Origin: Candidatus Fermentibacterota bacterium
Lineage (GTDB): Bacteria > Fermentibacterota > Fermentibacteria > Fermentibacterales > JCC-6
Assembly: GCA_014728175.1 (NCBI GenBank)
Contig: WJMA01000003.1
Location: forward strand, 1-64,000
Reading direction: 5' to 3'
DNA: 64,000 nt
Shown: piece by piece, positions 17,694 through 27,527 of the stretch
Layout: the number at the start of each line of letters is the position of its first letter
How positions within the stretch are numbered: position 1 is the first letter of the stretch
The notes under the pieces: model-generated
What the model was told of the DNA's origin: nothing
The model's input: only the letters and a program-made list of their open reading frames with translations
Databases searched by the model: none
Translations under genes and position numbers: made by a program

Positions 17694-18734
17694 CTACTCG
17701 ACCACCGCCACCGGTGCGTCGTGGGCCAGGCTGTAGTGTCCCGACGTTATCACCTGCTCGCCCTCCTCCAGACCCTCTTCCACGGCCACCATTCCTCTTC
17801 CGGAAGGGCCCAGAGTGACGTAGCGCCAATCGGCCTTACCCTCCTTTACCACGAACACCATGTCCCGCTGGTCCCTGACCAGGACCGCCTCCTCCGGTAT
17901 CACCAACTCCCGGGGATGTATCCCGATGACTATCTCCACGTGGGCGGTTGCCCCCGGACGCAGGTTGGGTATGCCGGGAAGCTCCACCACCACCCGTCCG
18001 GCCCTCAGGGTAGGGTCGACCACCGGAGCCACCGAGGCCACGCTTCCGGTCAGGGTGGTGTCTCCCAGCGAGGGTATGGTCAGAAAGACCCGCTGGCCGA
18101 GGTTACACTTGGAGAGCTGCCGCTCATCCAGGTCCACCGTAACCTCCAGGTTATTCGGGTCCACGATGGTTCCCAGTCTGCCGCCCGGGTACACCACCAC
18201 CCCTTCCTTGGCCACCAGCTCGGAGACCACCCCGTCGAAGCTGGCCCTCACCGCGGCATTGCTGTACTGGGTCTGGGCCCGGGACAGGGCGGCCGAGGCA
18301 TCCTCCAGACCGGTGGTCCGCCTGAGCATTCTTCGCACCTCCTCGGTAAGCTCGCCCTGGTAGTGCTCGCACTCGAACTCGAAGAGGGCCTGGGCGCTCC
18401 GGTAGGCGCTCCTGGCTTCCGAAAGGGCCGCGGCCTGCTCTCCGGAGGCTATCCTGAAGACCACGTTCCCCTCCTCGACCTGCGTGCCTTCCCTAAGGGG
18501 GGCCTGGACCACCTCGCCCTGGATCTGTGCGGTAAGCTCCTGGGTCCGGGCCGAGGAAACCCGGCCGGTGGACTCGATCACCTCCAGCAGAGTATCCACC
18601 CTGGCCTCGGCGGCGGCCACCGGGAGGGGCGAAGGCTCCATGGTCTGACTCTCCGGTTCTTCCCCCTCCCCGCAAGCTCCTGCGAGAAGGATGGCCATCA
18701 ACACTACTGAAACGTACGGGCTCAACGGTCTCAA
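17694..18734 (-). CDS. RND efflux membrane-fusion (periplasmic adaptor) lipoprotein
   Basis: A 346-aa HlyD/AcrA-type adaptor. I start it at TTG 18734 because GAGGAGG lies 5 nt before it and it overlaps the permease stop as TTGA; this gives a lipoprotein signal with LAGAC lipobox at about residue 21. It then has the half barrel-sandwich AQIQGEVVQAPLREGTQVEEG, a short helical hairpin (about 100-165), the second half RASFDGVVSELVAKEGVVV, and beta-barrel and proximal domains. It links the two inner-membrane pumps encoded before it to an outer-membrane channel that is not in this window. Confidence 0.88.
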   Translation of the reverse strand: MRPLSPYVSVVLMAILLAGACGEGEEPESQTMEPSPLPVAAAEARVDTLLEVIESTGRVSSARTQELTAQIQGEVVQAPLREGTQVEEGNVVFRIASGEQAAALSEARSAYRSAQALFEFECEHYQGELTEEVRRMLRRTTGLEDASAALSRAQTQYSNAAVRASFDGVVSELVAKEGVVVYPGGRLGTIVDPNNLEVTVDLDERQLSKCNLGQRVFLTIPSLGDTTLTGSVASVAPVVDPTLRAGRVVVELPGIPNLRPGATAHVEIVIGIHPRELVIPEEAVLVRDQRDMVFVVKEGKADWRYVTLGPSGRGMVAVEEGLEEGEQVITSGHYSLAHDAPVAVVE

Positions 18735-21700
18735 TTTGTCCTCCTCTTGCGGGTAGTGAGTTGAATAAGGGCCGGAAGAGCGACCAGCACCAGCGGGGTG
18801 GAGACCACCATTCCGCATACCACGGTGAAGGCCAGCGTTCCCCACAGGTCGTCGCTGCCGGTCATGGGCCACAGGACCAGGGGCAGAAGACCCACCACCG
18901 TGGTGGCGGTGGTCTGAAGTACCGGTCTCATTCTCTCCCGCACCACCATGTCCACCGCCTTCCTCACCCGTATCCCAGCCCTCTTCTTCTTCTCGAAGCT
19001 GTCCACCAGCAGTATTGAGTTGTTCACGGCTATCCCCACCAGGAACACGGTACCTATGTAGGCCTGGTTCGAAAAGAGCCTGTCGAACAGCCAGAATCCG
19101 CCGACCACTCCCACCAGAGCCATGGGGATGACCGCCAGGATGTAAAGCGGGGCCTTGAAGGACTCGAACACCACGGCGGTAACGGCGAATACGGCTATGA
19201 CCGCCGCGGCCACCAGCAGGTTCATGTCCACCTCGTCCTCCTCCCGCAGCCAGAACGGCATCCAGGTGGTGTCCTCGTAGACCCTGAAACCGGACGGAAG
19301 CTCCAGGCTCTCCAGGAGGCTTCTTCTGAACCTGGCCGCCATTCTCTCCGCGCCCATGAACGAGTAGGCGACGGTCCGGACGTACTCTCCGTTCTCCCTC
19401 TCCACCGCGCCCTGCACGGACGTGGTATCCATCCTAACTATGTCCGCCAGCCTTATGGTTCCATCCCTGGTGAGTATCCGGCTGTTGAGGATCTCCTCCA
19501 ACTCCGGGTTGTCCTGGCCCCCCAAACGAAAGCTCAGGTCGGTGGTTCGGTCGGCTATCTGGACCTCCGAATCGAAGCCCCCGGCCAGGTTGTACCTGAA
19601 GGCCATGAGCAACTGGTAGGGGTTTATGCCCAGGTCGGCCAGCTCTCCGCGGTCGAAGGTCGCCGCCAGTTGCTGGCGTCCCAGGATCCTCCTGTTCCAG
19701 TCAATGTTCACCTCCCCCACCCGGGGATGCTTCTCCATGGTGCTCTTCATCTCCAGGGCGATCCTCTTCAGGCCCTCGTAGTCGTATCCTCTCAGCTCGA
19801 CCTGCTGCATCATGCCCGCGCTGGAGGTGCTCCGCCAGTAGGATTCGGGGCTTATGCCTCCAACGTATATGGTTCTTATCCCACCCACCGTGCTGGCCAG
19901 GGCCATGGCCTCGGCCTCTATCTGCAGCGCCTGGCCGGACTCCAGGGCCTCCTCCGTGCATAGGGCGTACACGTTGGCGCTCTCTCCCCAAATGGACGTT
20001 CTGGTGGACTCGATGCCCTGCTTGTTAGCCAGCACCTCCTCGAACTGCTTGGCCACATGGTCGGTCACCTCCTGGGGGGTTCCGGGCGGAAACTGGATCC
20101 AGGCGGTGATCCCCTCCCTCTCCCAGTCGAAGGGCCAGCTCCGCCCCTTCTCCACCTTGGTCACGAAAACGTATACGGCCGCAGCCACCAGTAGGGCGGC
20201 CATGGTCACGGAGATGGCCGGGCGGTGGTGGAGCACCGACACCCCGCGGGCCAGGGCCCGGTCCCAGGTCCTCTCCCGGAACCATTTCACGGATTTCCAA
20301 TGCCCGGCCAGGGAGGGAACCAGGGTCAGACACACCAGGTAAGAGGCTCCCAGGGTGGCGGCCACGGTGAAGGCGAAGGGCCGGTAATACAATCTGAGCA
20401 GCCCCTCGCTGGCCAGCAGGGGAACGAAGGCCACCATGGTGGTCAGGACGCCCCCCAGAATGGGCAGGGCCACTTCCCGGGCTCCCCCTCCTGCCGCCTG
20501 CAGCGGAGGGTCGCCGTGTCTTCTGTGGTAGGCCACGGATTCCAGAACCACCACTGCGCCGTCCACCAGCAGGCCGAAGGCTATGGCCAGGGCGCTCAGG
20601 GTTAGAACGTTGATCGTATAGCCGGCCAGGTACACGGCGGTCACGGCCAGGGCCGCGGAGAACAGGATGGAGCTCAGGATCAGCGGGGTGGACAGGGGGC
20701 TGGAGTTGAGAAGTAAAAGCACCAGGGTGATTCCGGCCAGGGCCAGCAGGGCCCTCCAGGACAATGCCCTGAGATCGTGGGTAATGGACTCGGTACCGTC
20801 CTCCACCAGCTCCAGGGCTATCCCCTCGGGCAGCCCGGTTCTGATCTCCCGTACCTCGTCCTTGACGTTGCCGGCCACCCGGACCGCGTTGCTTCCCGCG
20901 CTGCGGTCCACCTCCAGGCTCACCTGCTCCAGCCCGTTGTACCTGAATATGAACGACCGCTCCTCACTGTACTGGTGGGCTATCCTGGTGGCCACGTCGT
21001 TCAGAGTTATGAATCTGCTGCCCCTGCGGGCGAGTATCAAATCTCCGAAATCACCGGTGCTTTCCGGGACCGTACTTATGCGAAGTACGCTCTCCCGCCC
21101 CGTGGTGTCGGTTACCACCCCCACGTTGCGGTCCACTATGCCATTCCGAACCTTGTCCGCCACCTGGGCCAGGGTGAGATCCAGCGTACGGAGCATGTCC
21201 GGATCCACGTCCACCACCACCTCGGCGATTCCCAGCCCCTCGACGAAGACGGAGCTCACGCCCTCTATCCTCTCCAGGCGGGGCATGATCACGTCCTCCG
21301 CCAGCTGCTCCAGAACGGAGGGCTCCGCCCCCGCCAAAGCGTACACCAGGAACCCCTCGCTCTCCATCTCTCGAGGAACGGCGCGGCTCACCGTGCTGGG
21401 CAGCACCGTGGGAGGAAGGTCTTCCCGCAAAAACGAGATGCGCTCGGTGAGCTCCATGGCCGCTACGTCCATGTCGGTTCCCTTGGCGAAGCTCACCGAT
21501 ACGTGGCTCTGGCCGGCCCGGGAGGTGGAGGATATCTTCTCCACGCCCTCCACCAGCTTGGCGGCCTCCTCTATGGGCCTGGTGACCTGCTCGCAGACCG
21601 CTTCCGGGTCAGCTCCCGGCCAGGAGGTGGAAACGTTCAGCTCGGGAAGGGTGGTTTCCGGGGTACCCTCTATGGGTATCCGGTGCACAGAGACCACGGC

Positions 21701-21766
21701 CAGGCCCAGCAGGGCCAGGAAGGCCACCGTGGTGCCCCTGGGCCTTCGGAGAAGGCTCTCTATCAT
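18731..21766 (-). CDS. RND family efflux permease (second of a tandem pair)
   Basis: A 1011-aa inner-membrane drug/proton antiporter of the AcrB/MexB superfamily, with TM1 near the N-terminus, two large periplasmic loops, and 12 TM helices. TM4 carries FGLLVDGAVVVLES, keeping the first of the two AcrB aspartates and replacing the second by Gly. TM10 has GIAVNNSILLVDS, with no Lys at the AcrB K940 position. It overlaps the first permease gene and the adaptor gene by 4 nt each. The pair probably forms a mixed pump similar in layout to MdtBC. Substrate unknown. Confidence 0.9.
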   Translation of the reverse strand: MIESLLRRPRGTTVAFLALLGLAVVSVHRIPIEGTPETTLPELNVSTSWPGADPEAVCEQVTRPIEEAAKLVEGVEKISSTSRAGQSHVSVSFAKGTDMDVAAMELTERISFLREDLPPTVLPSTVSRAVPREMESEGFLVYALAGAEPSVLEQLAEDVIMPRLERIEGVSSVFVEGLGIAEVVVDVDPDMLRTLDLTLAQVADKVRNGIVDRNVGVVTDTTGRESVLRISTVPESTGDFGDLILARRGSRFITLNDVATRIAHQYSEERSFIFRYNGLEQVSLEVDRSAGSNAVRVAGNVKDEVREIRTGLPEGIALELVEDGTESITHDLRALSWRALLALAGITLVLLLLNSSPLSTPLILSSILFSAALAVTAVYLAGYTINVLTLSALAIAFGLLVDGAVVVLESVAYHRRHGDPPLQAAGGGAREVALPILGGVLTTMVAFVPLLASEGLLRLYYRPFAFTVAATLGASYLVCLTLVPSLAGHWKSVKWFRERTWDRALARGVSVLHHRPAISVTMAALLVAAAVYVFVTKVEKGRSWPFDWEREGITAWIQFPPGTPQEVTDHVAKQFEEVLANKQGIESTRTSIWGESANVYALCTEEALESGQALQIEAEAMALASTVGGIRTIYVGGISPESYWRSTSSAGMMQQVELRGYDYEGLKRIALEMKSTMEKHPRVGEVNIDWNRRILGRQQLAATFDRGELADLGINPYQLLMAFRYNLAGGFDSEVQIADRTTDLSFRLGGQDNPELEEILNSRILTRDGTIRLADIVRMDTTSVQGAVERENGEYVRTVAYSFMGAERMAARFRRSLLESLELPSGFRVYEDTTWMPFWLREEDEVDMNLLVAAAVIAVFAVTAVVFESFKAPLYILAVIPMALVGVVGGFWLFDRLFSNQAYIGTVFLVGIAVNNSILLVDSFEKKKRAGIRVRKAVDMVVRERMRPVLQTTATTVVGLLPLVLWPMTGSDDLWGTLAFTVVCGMVVSTPLVLVALPALIQLTTRKRRTN

Positions 21767-24756
21767 CGCCGGTCGTCTCCGGAGGTGATTATTCCGTACA
21801 GCACCGGAACCACAACCAGGGTGAGCAGGGTGGCTACTATTATCCCCCCGATTATGGATATGGCCAGCGGCTGCCTCAGGCTGGCTCCGGTCCCGAACCC
21901 TATGGCCATCGGAAGCAGGCCCAGAACGGTGGTCGCCGTAGTCATGATAACCGGCCGGAACCGGTCCTTGCCCGCCCGTACTATGGCCTCGATCCGGGCG
22001 GTGCCCGCCCTTCTGAGCTGGCCTATCCTCTCCACCAGCAGGATACCATCGTTTACCACTATTCCGCTGAGTACGATCAAGCCTATGCCGGACAGAGCGT
22101 TCCAGGTGCTCCCGGTAAGCACCAGGGCGGCCACCACGCCAATGACACCCAGGGGAACGGTGAACATTATGACGAACGGCTCCCGGAAAGACTCGAACTG
22201 CACGGCCAGCAGAACGTAGACCAGCCCCACGGCCAGCAGTGCGGCCAACACCAGGTCGGAGACCGCCTTCTCCATCTCCTCTATCTCCGGCCCGGTACGT
22301 ACCTTGACCGGGGCCTCGGCCAGAAGGGAGTCGGCAAGGCCCTCTACCCGCCGGCTCACCCCGGACATGTCTCCGCTGGAGGTCTCCACCCGGACCGATA
22401 CCGCCCTGTTGCCCTGGTAGTGCTCCACGAATCCCGGGGTCTGCCTCCGGTGGGGATGCAGGAGGCGCTTCAGAGGAATCAGGGCGTCTCCCACCGGCAT
22501 TGAGCGCCGTAGCAGCTCCTCCAGGGGTATGCCCTCCCCGGCGCCGGTAAGGAGCATTACGTCGACCTTCTCGTCCTGCCTGTAGTAGGTGGTGGAGCTG
22601 AGGCCCCGGGCCAGGCTTTCCACGTAATCCGCCAGGCCGCCCACCTCCAGGCCCACCAGGTTCAGAAGCTCCCTGTTGGGTCTCAGCACTACCTCCGGCT
22701 TGCCAGGGAGGTAGTCCACGTCGGCTCCACCGGCCGCATCCGTGCTCTCCACCGATTGGGCCAGCCTACGGGCGGCCTCCAGGTCCTCCTCTATGCTCTC
22801 GCCCTCGAGGTAGAGGGTGAAGCCGCTTCCTCCCCCCAGTATCTCTCCCAGCAAGGTTTCCCGTTTCTCTACGGCCAGGGGGAACACGTGGCTCTTCCTC
22901 CAGGCGGATCGCAGCCGAGGCATGGCCCCCATCGCCGTCCGGGGTGAGGGATAGGATGCGGTGAGAACCGCGTCCACGCCCTCCTCGGCCCTTACTCCCA
23001 GACGGGCGCTGCGCCACTCCGCCCCGGTCTGCACGGTCATTTCTCCCACCCTCTGCGAGAGCTGGACCAGCTGCTGCATGGACGTTCCCTCCCCCGCCGA
23101 GAAGGACAGCTCCAGCTGATCGACCGGGGAGGAGGGAAGCAGCTGCATGGGCAGCCTGGTGGCTCCAGCGAAGGCCAGCAGGGCCAACAACAGGGCAACA
23201 GCCATGACCCGGAGCTTTTTCCGCAGGACCGGCCGGAGTAGGCGCTCGTAGCGTCCCTTGAAGCCGGCAGTCACGTCTCCGGAATGCCTGGCTCTGCGGA
23301 TCCTGGCCGCCAAGGCGGGTATGACCGTGATCGCCACCAGGAGGCTGGCCAGCAGCGCGGAGCCCACGGCCAGGGCCTGGTCCCCGAAAAGCTGGCCGGA
23401 TATGCCCTGCAGGTAAACTACCGGAAAGAATACCACTATGGTGGTCAGAGTGCTGGCGGTTATGGCTTTACCCACCTCCGAGGTGCCGCTTCGGGCCGCT
23501 TGCGCGGCTTCCTCACCGCCCTCTCTCCTTCTGTATATAGCCTCCAGCACCACCACCGCGTTGTCCACCAACAGCCCTATACCCAGGGCCAGCCCTCCCA
23601 GGGACATGATGTTTACGGTAACCCCCAGCACGTAGAGTATGAACAGGGCCAGGGCTATGCTCAGCGGGAGGGAAAGCCCCAGAATGAGGGGGCTGCGCCA
23701 GTCCCGCAGGAACAGGAACAGAACCCCGAACGCCAAGAGGCCCCCCAGAACCAGGGCCTCCACCACTCCGCGTATGGAATCGGTTATGAAGCCGGCATCG
23801 TTCTGTATGACCCGGAGCTGGACCCCGGGATGCTCCCTCCGCATCTCCCCCAGGAGCTCCTCGATATCGGCGGCGACCTCCACGGTGTTGGCCTCGGCCA
23901 TCTTCCGGATGCGCAGAATCAGGCAGCGCTCGCCGTTGAAGCTGGCCCACTCGGTGGGGGGTTTCTCGGACAGGTAGATCTCGGCCACGTCACCCAGCAA
24001 CAGAGGAGTGGATCCCCGGAAGCCTATCACCGTCTTATTGACGTCCTCCAGGCTTTCGAACTCGCCCTCCAGGGAGAGGAAGAACTCCTTCTGGCCGTCG
24101 CGCACCAATCCACCCGGCATGTCTACGTTGGCCCCGGCCAGGGCGGAGGCCACCACCCCCGGGTCCAGGCCCAGCTCCTCCATAGCTCCGTCGCGCACCC
24201 GAACGTAGACGGCGGGATCCGCCTCTCCGTCTATCTCGCAGGCCGCCACCCCATCCACCTGCTCCAGCCTGGTGGATATGACCCGGCGGGCGAAGTCGGT
24301 GGTCTCGGTCCAGTCGCCCTCCCTGGTGAGCAGAATCTCCATGAACGGACGTCTGGAAGGGTCGTACTCCACCAGAGTGGGCCGGCCCGCCTCGTCGGGA
24401 AGTGACCAGCTGGCTACGTCCAGCTTCTCCCGTACCTCCAGGCGGGCGAAATCCATCCTGGTTCCCCAGTCGAACTCCAGGGTTATCCGGCTGCGGTCTC
24501 CGAAGGACCGGGAGGTGTACCCCCGCAGGTTCCTCACCCCGGCCAGGGCCTCCTCCAGGGGATCGGTAAGCAGCCTCTCCACCTCGTAGGGGCTGGAGGA
24601 GGGATAGGTGGTCTCCACGGTAAGCCTGGGGTACTCCAGGGAGGGCAACAGGTTTACCGGCATCCGGAGCACGGCGACCGTGCCCAGCAGAGCAGCGACC
24701 ATGGACAGCACGGTGACCGCTACGGGTCTGCTTACTGCTACTCCGGTTAATCTCAA
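21763..24756 (-). CDS. RND family efflux permease (first of a tandem pair)
   Basis: A 997-aa AcrB-superfamily pump. TM4 has GIGLLVDNAVVVLEA (Asp-Asn in place of Asp-Asp) and TM10 has SGIVVNDGILLVER. The N-terminus SRPVAVTVLSMVAALLG is the typical TM1, followed by MPVNLLPSLEYP. The start is TTG at 24756, with GGGGAG about 8 nt upstream. It overlaps the next permease by ATGA and follows the zinc-ribbon gene by 47 nt. It is only moderately similar to its neighbour, so the duplication is old. Confidence 0.9.
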   Translation of the reverse strand: MRLTGVAVSRPVAVTVLSMVAALLGTVAVLRMPVNLLPSLEYPRLTVETTYPSSSPYEVERLLTDPLEEALAGVRNLRGYTSRSFGDRSRITLEFDWGTRMDFARLEVREKLDVASWSLPDEAGRPTLVEYDPSRRPFMEILLTREGDWTETTDFARRVISTRLEQVDGVAACEIDGEADPAVYVRVRDGAMEELGLDPGVVASALAGANVDMPGGLVRDGQKEFFLSLEGEFESLEDVNKTVIGFRGSTPLLLGDVAEIYLSEKPPTEWASFNGERCLILRIRKMAEANTVEVAADIEELLGEMRREHPGVQLRVIQNDAGFITDSIRGVVEALVLGGLLAFGVLFLFLRDWRSPLILGLSLPLSIALALFILYVLGVTVNIMSLGGLALGIGLLVDNAVVVLEAIYRRREGGEEAAQAARSGTSEVGKAITASTLTTIVVFFPVVYLQGISGQLFGDQALAVGSALLASLLVAITVIPALAARIRRARHSGDVTAGFKGRYERLLRPVLRKKLRVMAVALLLALLAFAGATRLPMQLLPSSPVDQLELSFSAGEGTSMQQLVQLSQRVGEMTVQTGAEWRSARLGVRAEEGVDAVLTASYPSPRTAMGAMPRLRSAWRKSHVFPLAVEKRETLLGEILGGGSGFTLYLEGESIEEDLEAARRLAQSVESTDAAGGADVDYLPGKPEVVLRPNRELLNLVGLEVGGLADYVESLARGLSSTTYYRQDEKVDVMLLTGAGEGIPLEELLRRSMPVGDALIPLKRLLHPHRRQTPGFVEHYQGNRAVSVRVETSSGDMSGVSRRVEGLADSLLAEAPVKVRTGPEIEEMEKAVSDLVLAALLAVGLVYVLLAVQFESFREPFVIMFTVPLGVIGVVAALVLTGSTWNALSGIGLIVLSGIVVNDGILLVERIGQLRRAGTARIEAIVRAGKDRFRPVIMTTATTVLGLLPMAIGFGTGASLRQPLAISIIGGIIVATLLTLVVVPVLYGIITSGDDRR

Positions 24757-24803
24757 GAGCTCATCTCCCCGGATGGGTCACAAGACCACGGGTCGGCGCC
24801 GAC

Positions 24804-25841
24804 TCAGCCCCGGGCCATGAAGGCCGTCCACAGGGTGTATCCGACCAGCAGGGCTCCGAACCCCAACGCCGGCCACAGGGCCCAGGCCATGTCCGCCGCC
24901 GCGTACAAAAGGGTGAAGATGCCTCCGCCAACCGCCATGGACACGTCGAATACCACAGCTTTTGCCCACTTGCCCACCGGGGCCTCCCCGGAGACCACCT
25001 CCCCGGTATGCCCGTTGACCAGAACGTGGTAGGCCTTTCCCCGGTAGCCATACTCGATCTCCCACATTGGCAGGTAGACCAGATCGACTCCCATGACGTC
25101 TACCGTGGTGTCGCAGTCGGTTATCCTGGTGGCCTTGCTCTCCGCCCGTTCGGCATGCAGCTCCATTATCCTGTCCCGGGCCTGCCTTTCCGCCCGTTCC
25201 TGGACTATCTGGCCGTTGACCAGGCGCATGCCCTTCACCGCGTCCAGATCGAAATCCGTCGCCCCACCCAGCAGATCCACGTTGGGAGAGCGCTTCGAGC
25301 CTCCCACCCGGAGCACGAATCCTCCCCAATCGGGGAAAACGCACTTCCGACCCGGCTCCAGGTTGGTCACTCCCCAGAACTCCTCCCGGTCCTCCCGGGC
25401 GTAAACGGGCCACGTGTAGTCCTCGCTGAACTTGCCCGATACCGGCTCCCAGTAGGTCTCTGTTCTCTTGTCGTCGCCGCTGCCGGTGGTCCTGGTCCTC
25501 TTCTTCTGGCCCCGCCACATGGTGGTGGCGCTGCACCGGACTATCCAGTACGGCAGCACCACGCTCTCCACCGAGGTTATCAAGGCGTTCCTCTTGAGAC
25601 CTCCGGCCTTGAAGAAACCCCTGGACAGCCAGTTGCGAGCGCAGGCCTCCACCTGACCTCTGTCCACGGTGGGAGGGAGCATGCGCTGAGACCTCACCAC
25701 CACGATATTGTCGTACCCGGCCAGCATGGTGGTGGTTCCACAGAACCCGCAGGTAATCACCGCCTCGCCCTCCATGTACTCCAGGGGAGCGCCACAGTTC
25801 TCGCAGCCTATCTCTCGGGTATGGTTCAGCTTCTCGCTCAT
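24804..25841 (-). CDS. Zinc-ribbon membrane protein of unknown function, first gene of the RND operon
   Basis: A 345-aa protein. Cys13/16 and Cys31/34 (GCENCG, CGFCG) form an N-terminal zinc ribbon. The middle is soluble: a charged stretch with RGQKKRTRTTGSGDDKR, then a beta-rich part. Two hydrophobic helices near residues 290-340 end the protein. The segment MWEIEYGYRGKAYHVLVNGHTGEVVSGE looks like a PepSY/YpeB-type strand pattern. No family is assigned. The SD is GGAGGGAAG before the ATG. Position at the head of the efflux operon hints at an assembly or regulatory role, but this is inference. Confidence 0.6.
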   Translation of the reverse strand: MSEKLNHTREIGCENCGAPLEYMEGEAVITCGFCGTTTMLAGYDNIVVVRSQRMLPPTVDRGQVEACARNWLSRGFFKAGGLKRNALITSVESVVLPYWIVRCSATTMWRGQKKRTRTTGSGDDKRTETYWEPVSGKFSEDYTWPVYAREDREEFWGVTNLEPGRKCVFPDWGGFVLRVGGSKRSPNVDLLGGATDFDLDAVKGMRLVNGQIVQERAERQARDRIMELHAERAESKATRITDCDTTVDVMGVDLVYLPMWEIEYGYRGKAYHVLVNGHTGEVVSGEAPVGKWAKAVVFDVSMAVGGGIFTLLYAAADMAWALWPALGFGALLVGYTLWTAFMARG

Positions 25842-25910
25842 GGTGCTTCCCTCCAGTATCGACGTCGAAAACTCTCCTCTACCGGGAACGTATCGGCCGG
25901 TACGGGGGTA

Positions 25911-25938
25911 TTGTCAGGTGTAACAGGCCTAATATAGT
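25911..25938 (+). promoter_or_regulatory. Sigma-70-like promoter for the small exported-protein gene
   Basis: TTGTCA (25911-25916), a 16-nt spacer and TATAGT (25933-25938), each one base off consensus. The predicted transcript starts near 25945, about 28 nt before the ATG at 25973. Confidence 0.5.
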
Positions 25939-25972
25939 CCCATCCAAGGGTACCGATGCCAGCGGAGGGTTG

Positions 25973-26317
25973 ATGGTAGCATACCTGGTTGCGGCGATAA
26001 TATTTCTGATGTCCCAGGGACAGACCGCGCCCCTGAGTCCCTCCCTGGACGTAGACCCCGGGTCGGTCAGGACCGAGGCCTCGACCGACGCCGGGGACCG
26101 GGCGGAGGAATCGTCTGGTCTGCCCCGGTTCGTCCCCTCCTTCAGCCCCTTCTCCATAAGGATCAGGGAACGGACGGAGCCCTCCAGGGTCAAGCTCTCC
26201 GAAATCATCGAGGAGACCCTGGGCGGCATCCTGGCCGGCTACAATGACTGGTACGTAAAGCCGGCCTTGAAATTTAACTACTTCGGCCTGCGGTACGAGT
26301 CTTCCTTCAGCATCTGA
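25973..26317 (+). CDS. Small exported protein, unknown function
   Basis: A 114-aa protein with a signal peptide (about residues 1-19, ending near SQGQTA), a low-complexity acidic and Ser-rich middle, and a C-terminal part ending in aromatic and beta-like residues (KPALKFNYFGLRYESSFSI). Start at ATG 25973, with GGAGGG just upstream; a TTG one codon earlier is too close to that SD. It has its own promoter and a structured region after it. No homologue recognised. The high-quality promoter and SD support it as real. Confidence 0.55.
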   Translation: MVAYLVAAIIFLMSQGQTAPLSPSLDVDPGSVRTEASTDAGDRAEESSGLPRFVPSFSPFSIRIRERTEPSRVKLSEIIEETLGGILAGYNDWYVKPALKFNYFGLRYESSFSI

Positions 26318-26331
26318 CCCGTTACGGAAAC

Positions 26332-26404
26332 AACCCCCGCCCCCAGGGATATACTCTCAAGGCAGTAAAACGGCCTTTCTACTGCTCATCGGAGGGGGTT
26401 TTTT
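26332..26404 (+). terminator. Nested hairpin with T-tract, overlapping the next gene's SD
   Basis: AACCCCC (26332-26338) can pair with GGGGGTT (26394-26400), enclosing an inner GCAGTA/TACTGC hairpin (26362-26385). The outer stem is followed by six Ts (26399-26404). This looks like a terminator for the small gene, but GGAGGGGG in its 3' arm is also the SD of the next gene. Confidence 0.4.
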
Positions 26405-27514
26405 GTGCGCATGGCAATCTTGATTCTAATAGTCGCTCTCCTGGCAATATCCTGCGGCGAGTTCGACCGATCCAGCCAATCCTCGCCCACGGCGCCACCG
26501 GATACCTTCGAGCTTTGCAGCGTCGATACCATCGGAGTGGGGATGGGCGACAGCAGCTACGTATTCGGCACGGTAATGCAGGCCTCGGCCGGGCCGGAAG
26601 GGACCACGTACGTACTTGACATGCAACGATGCCTGCTATCGGTTTTCGACGAACAGGGCGAGATCGTAAGGACCCTGGGAGGTAAGGGCGGCGGCCCCGG
26701 CGAGCTGCAACTGCCCATGGACTTCGCCCTGCTGAGCGACGGAGGGGTCGCGGTAAACGATCTGCAAGCTTCCCGGATCTTCCTTTACGACGCCCAGGGA
26801 AACTACCGAGACGCGATCGAGGGGTTCTTTCCGGTTCCTCCCGTATCCATAGCCGGAGGGGACGACGGCCGCATAGTTGGCCAATGGCATTGCATGAGCA
26901 CCGGGGAGGGCCAGTTCTCCATGCGGGAGGAGATCTGCCGTTGGGGCACCGAGAGCAGCGAGCCCTTGAGCGTGATCAGGTCCATGGACATCGAGGTGGA
27001 GATGACCTCCGAGGGACCGCGCATAGGAAGGGGAGACCAACTGGTCTTCGACGCCTCCGACAACGGCGATGTCTTCGTAGCTGTGGTTTCCCCGGAAACC
27101 TACCTGGTGGAGGGATTCGACAGCGGTGGTCAGAGGTTTCTGACCATCGAGAGGCCCTGGGAGAGGGTTCCCAAGACCGAGGAGGAGATGTCCCGAACCG
27201 GGATGGGCATATCGGTGAGCAGGGACAACGAGGGCACCACTGCAGAGACCCATCCAGTTGAGAATCCCGTCCCTTGGCGCAACGCCATCGAGTCGATAGG
27301 CGTAGACGGCCAGGACCGGATTTGGGTCCGTCTGGGAAGCGTCCCAACGCCTACCTTCGAGGTATACGACCGTTCGGGAGAGATGTTGTTCGTCGCTCGG
27401 GCGCCGGCACTGCCGCAGGGCTGCGAGATAGCGGTGAACGAGTACGGGATCGTCGCCTTCGAGCGCAACCCGGAGGACCATCCAAAGGTGGTAAGGCTGG
27501 AACTCAGCGAATAA
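26405..27514 (+). CDS. Lipoprotein with six-bladed beta-propeller (NHL-like)
   Basis: A 369-aa protein. The start is GTG at 26405, 6 nt after GGAGGGGG; an ATG two codons later is 12 nt away. The lipobox LAISC ends the signal peptide at about residue 17. The mature part has propeller blades with VLDMQRCLLSVFDEQGEIVRTLG, then GGKGGGPGELQLP, the typical NHL/6-bladed loop of exported lipoproteins common in Bacteroidetes and related phyla. Probably a binding scaffold on the periplasmic face of a membrane. The ligand is unknown. A strong bidirectional terminator follows. Confidence 0.7.
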   Translation: MRMAILILIVALLAISCGEFDRSSQSSPTAPPDTFELCSVDTIGVGMGDSSYVFGTVMQASAGPEGTTYVLDMQRCLLSVFDEQGEIVRTLGGKGGGPGELQLPMDFALLSDGGVAVNDLQASRIFLYDAQGNYRDAIEGFFPVPPVSIAGGDDGRIVGQWHCMSTGEGQFSMREEICRWGTESSEPLSVIRSMDIEVEMTSEGPRIGRGDQLVFDASDNGDVFVAVVSPETYLVEGFDSGGQRFLTIERPWERVPKTEEEMSRTGMGISVSRDNEGTTAETHPVENPVPWRNAIESIGVDGQDRIWVRLGSVPTPTFEVYDRSGEMLFVARAPALPQGCEIAVNEYGIVAFERNPEDHPKVVRLELSE

Positions 27515-27527
27515 GGGGCATAGAGAA

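Noticed and set aside
20777-22219. A 480-codon plus-strand frame opposite the RND permeases
   Set aside because: Antisense to two well supported RND genes and crossing their junction; no recognisable motifs or SD.
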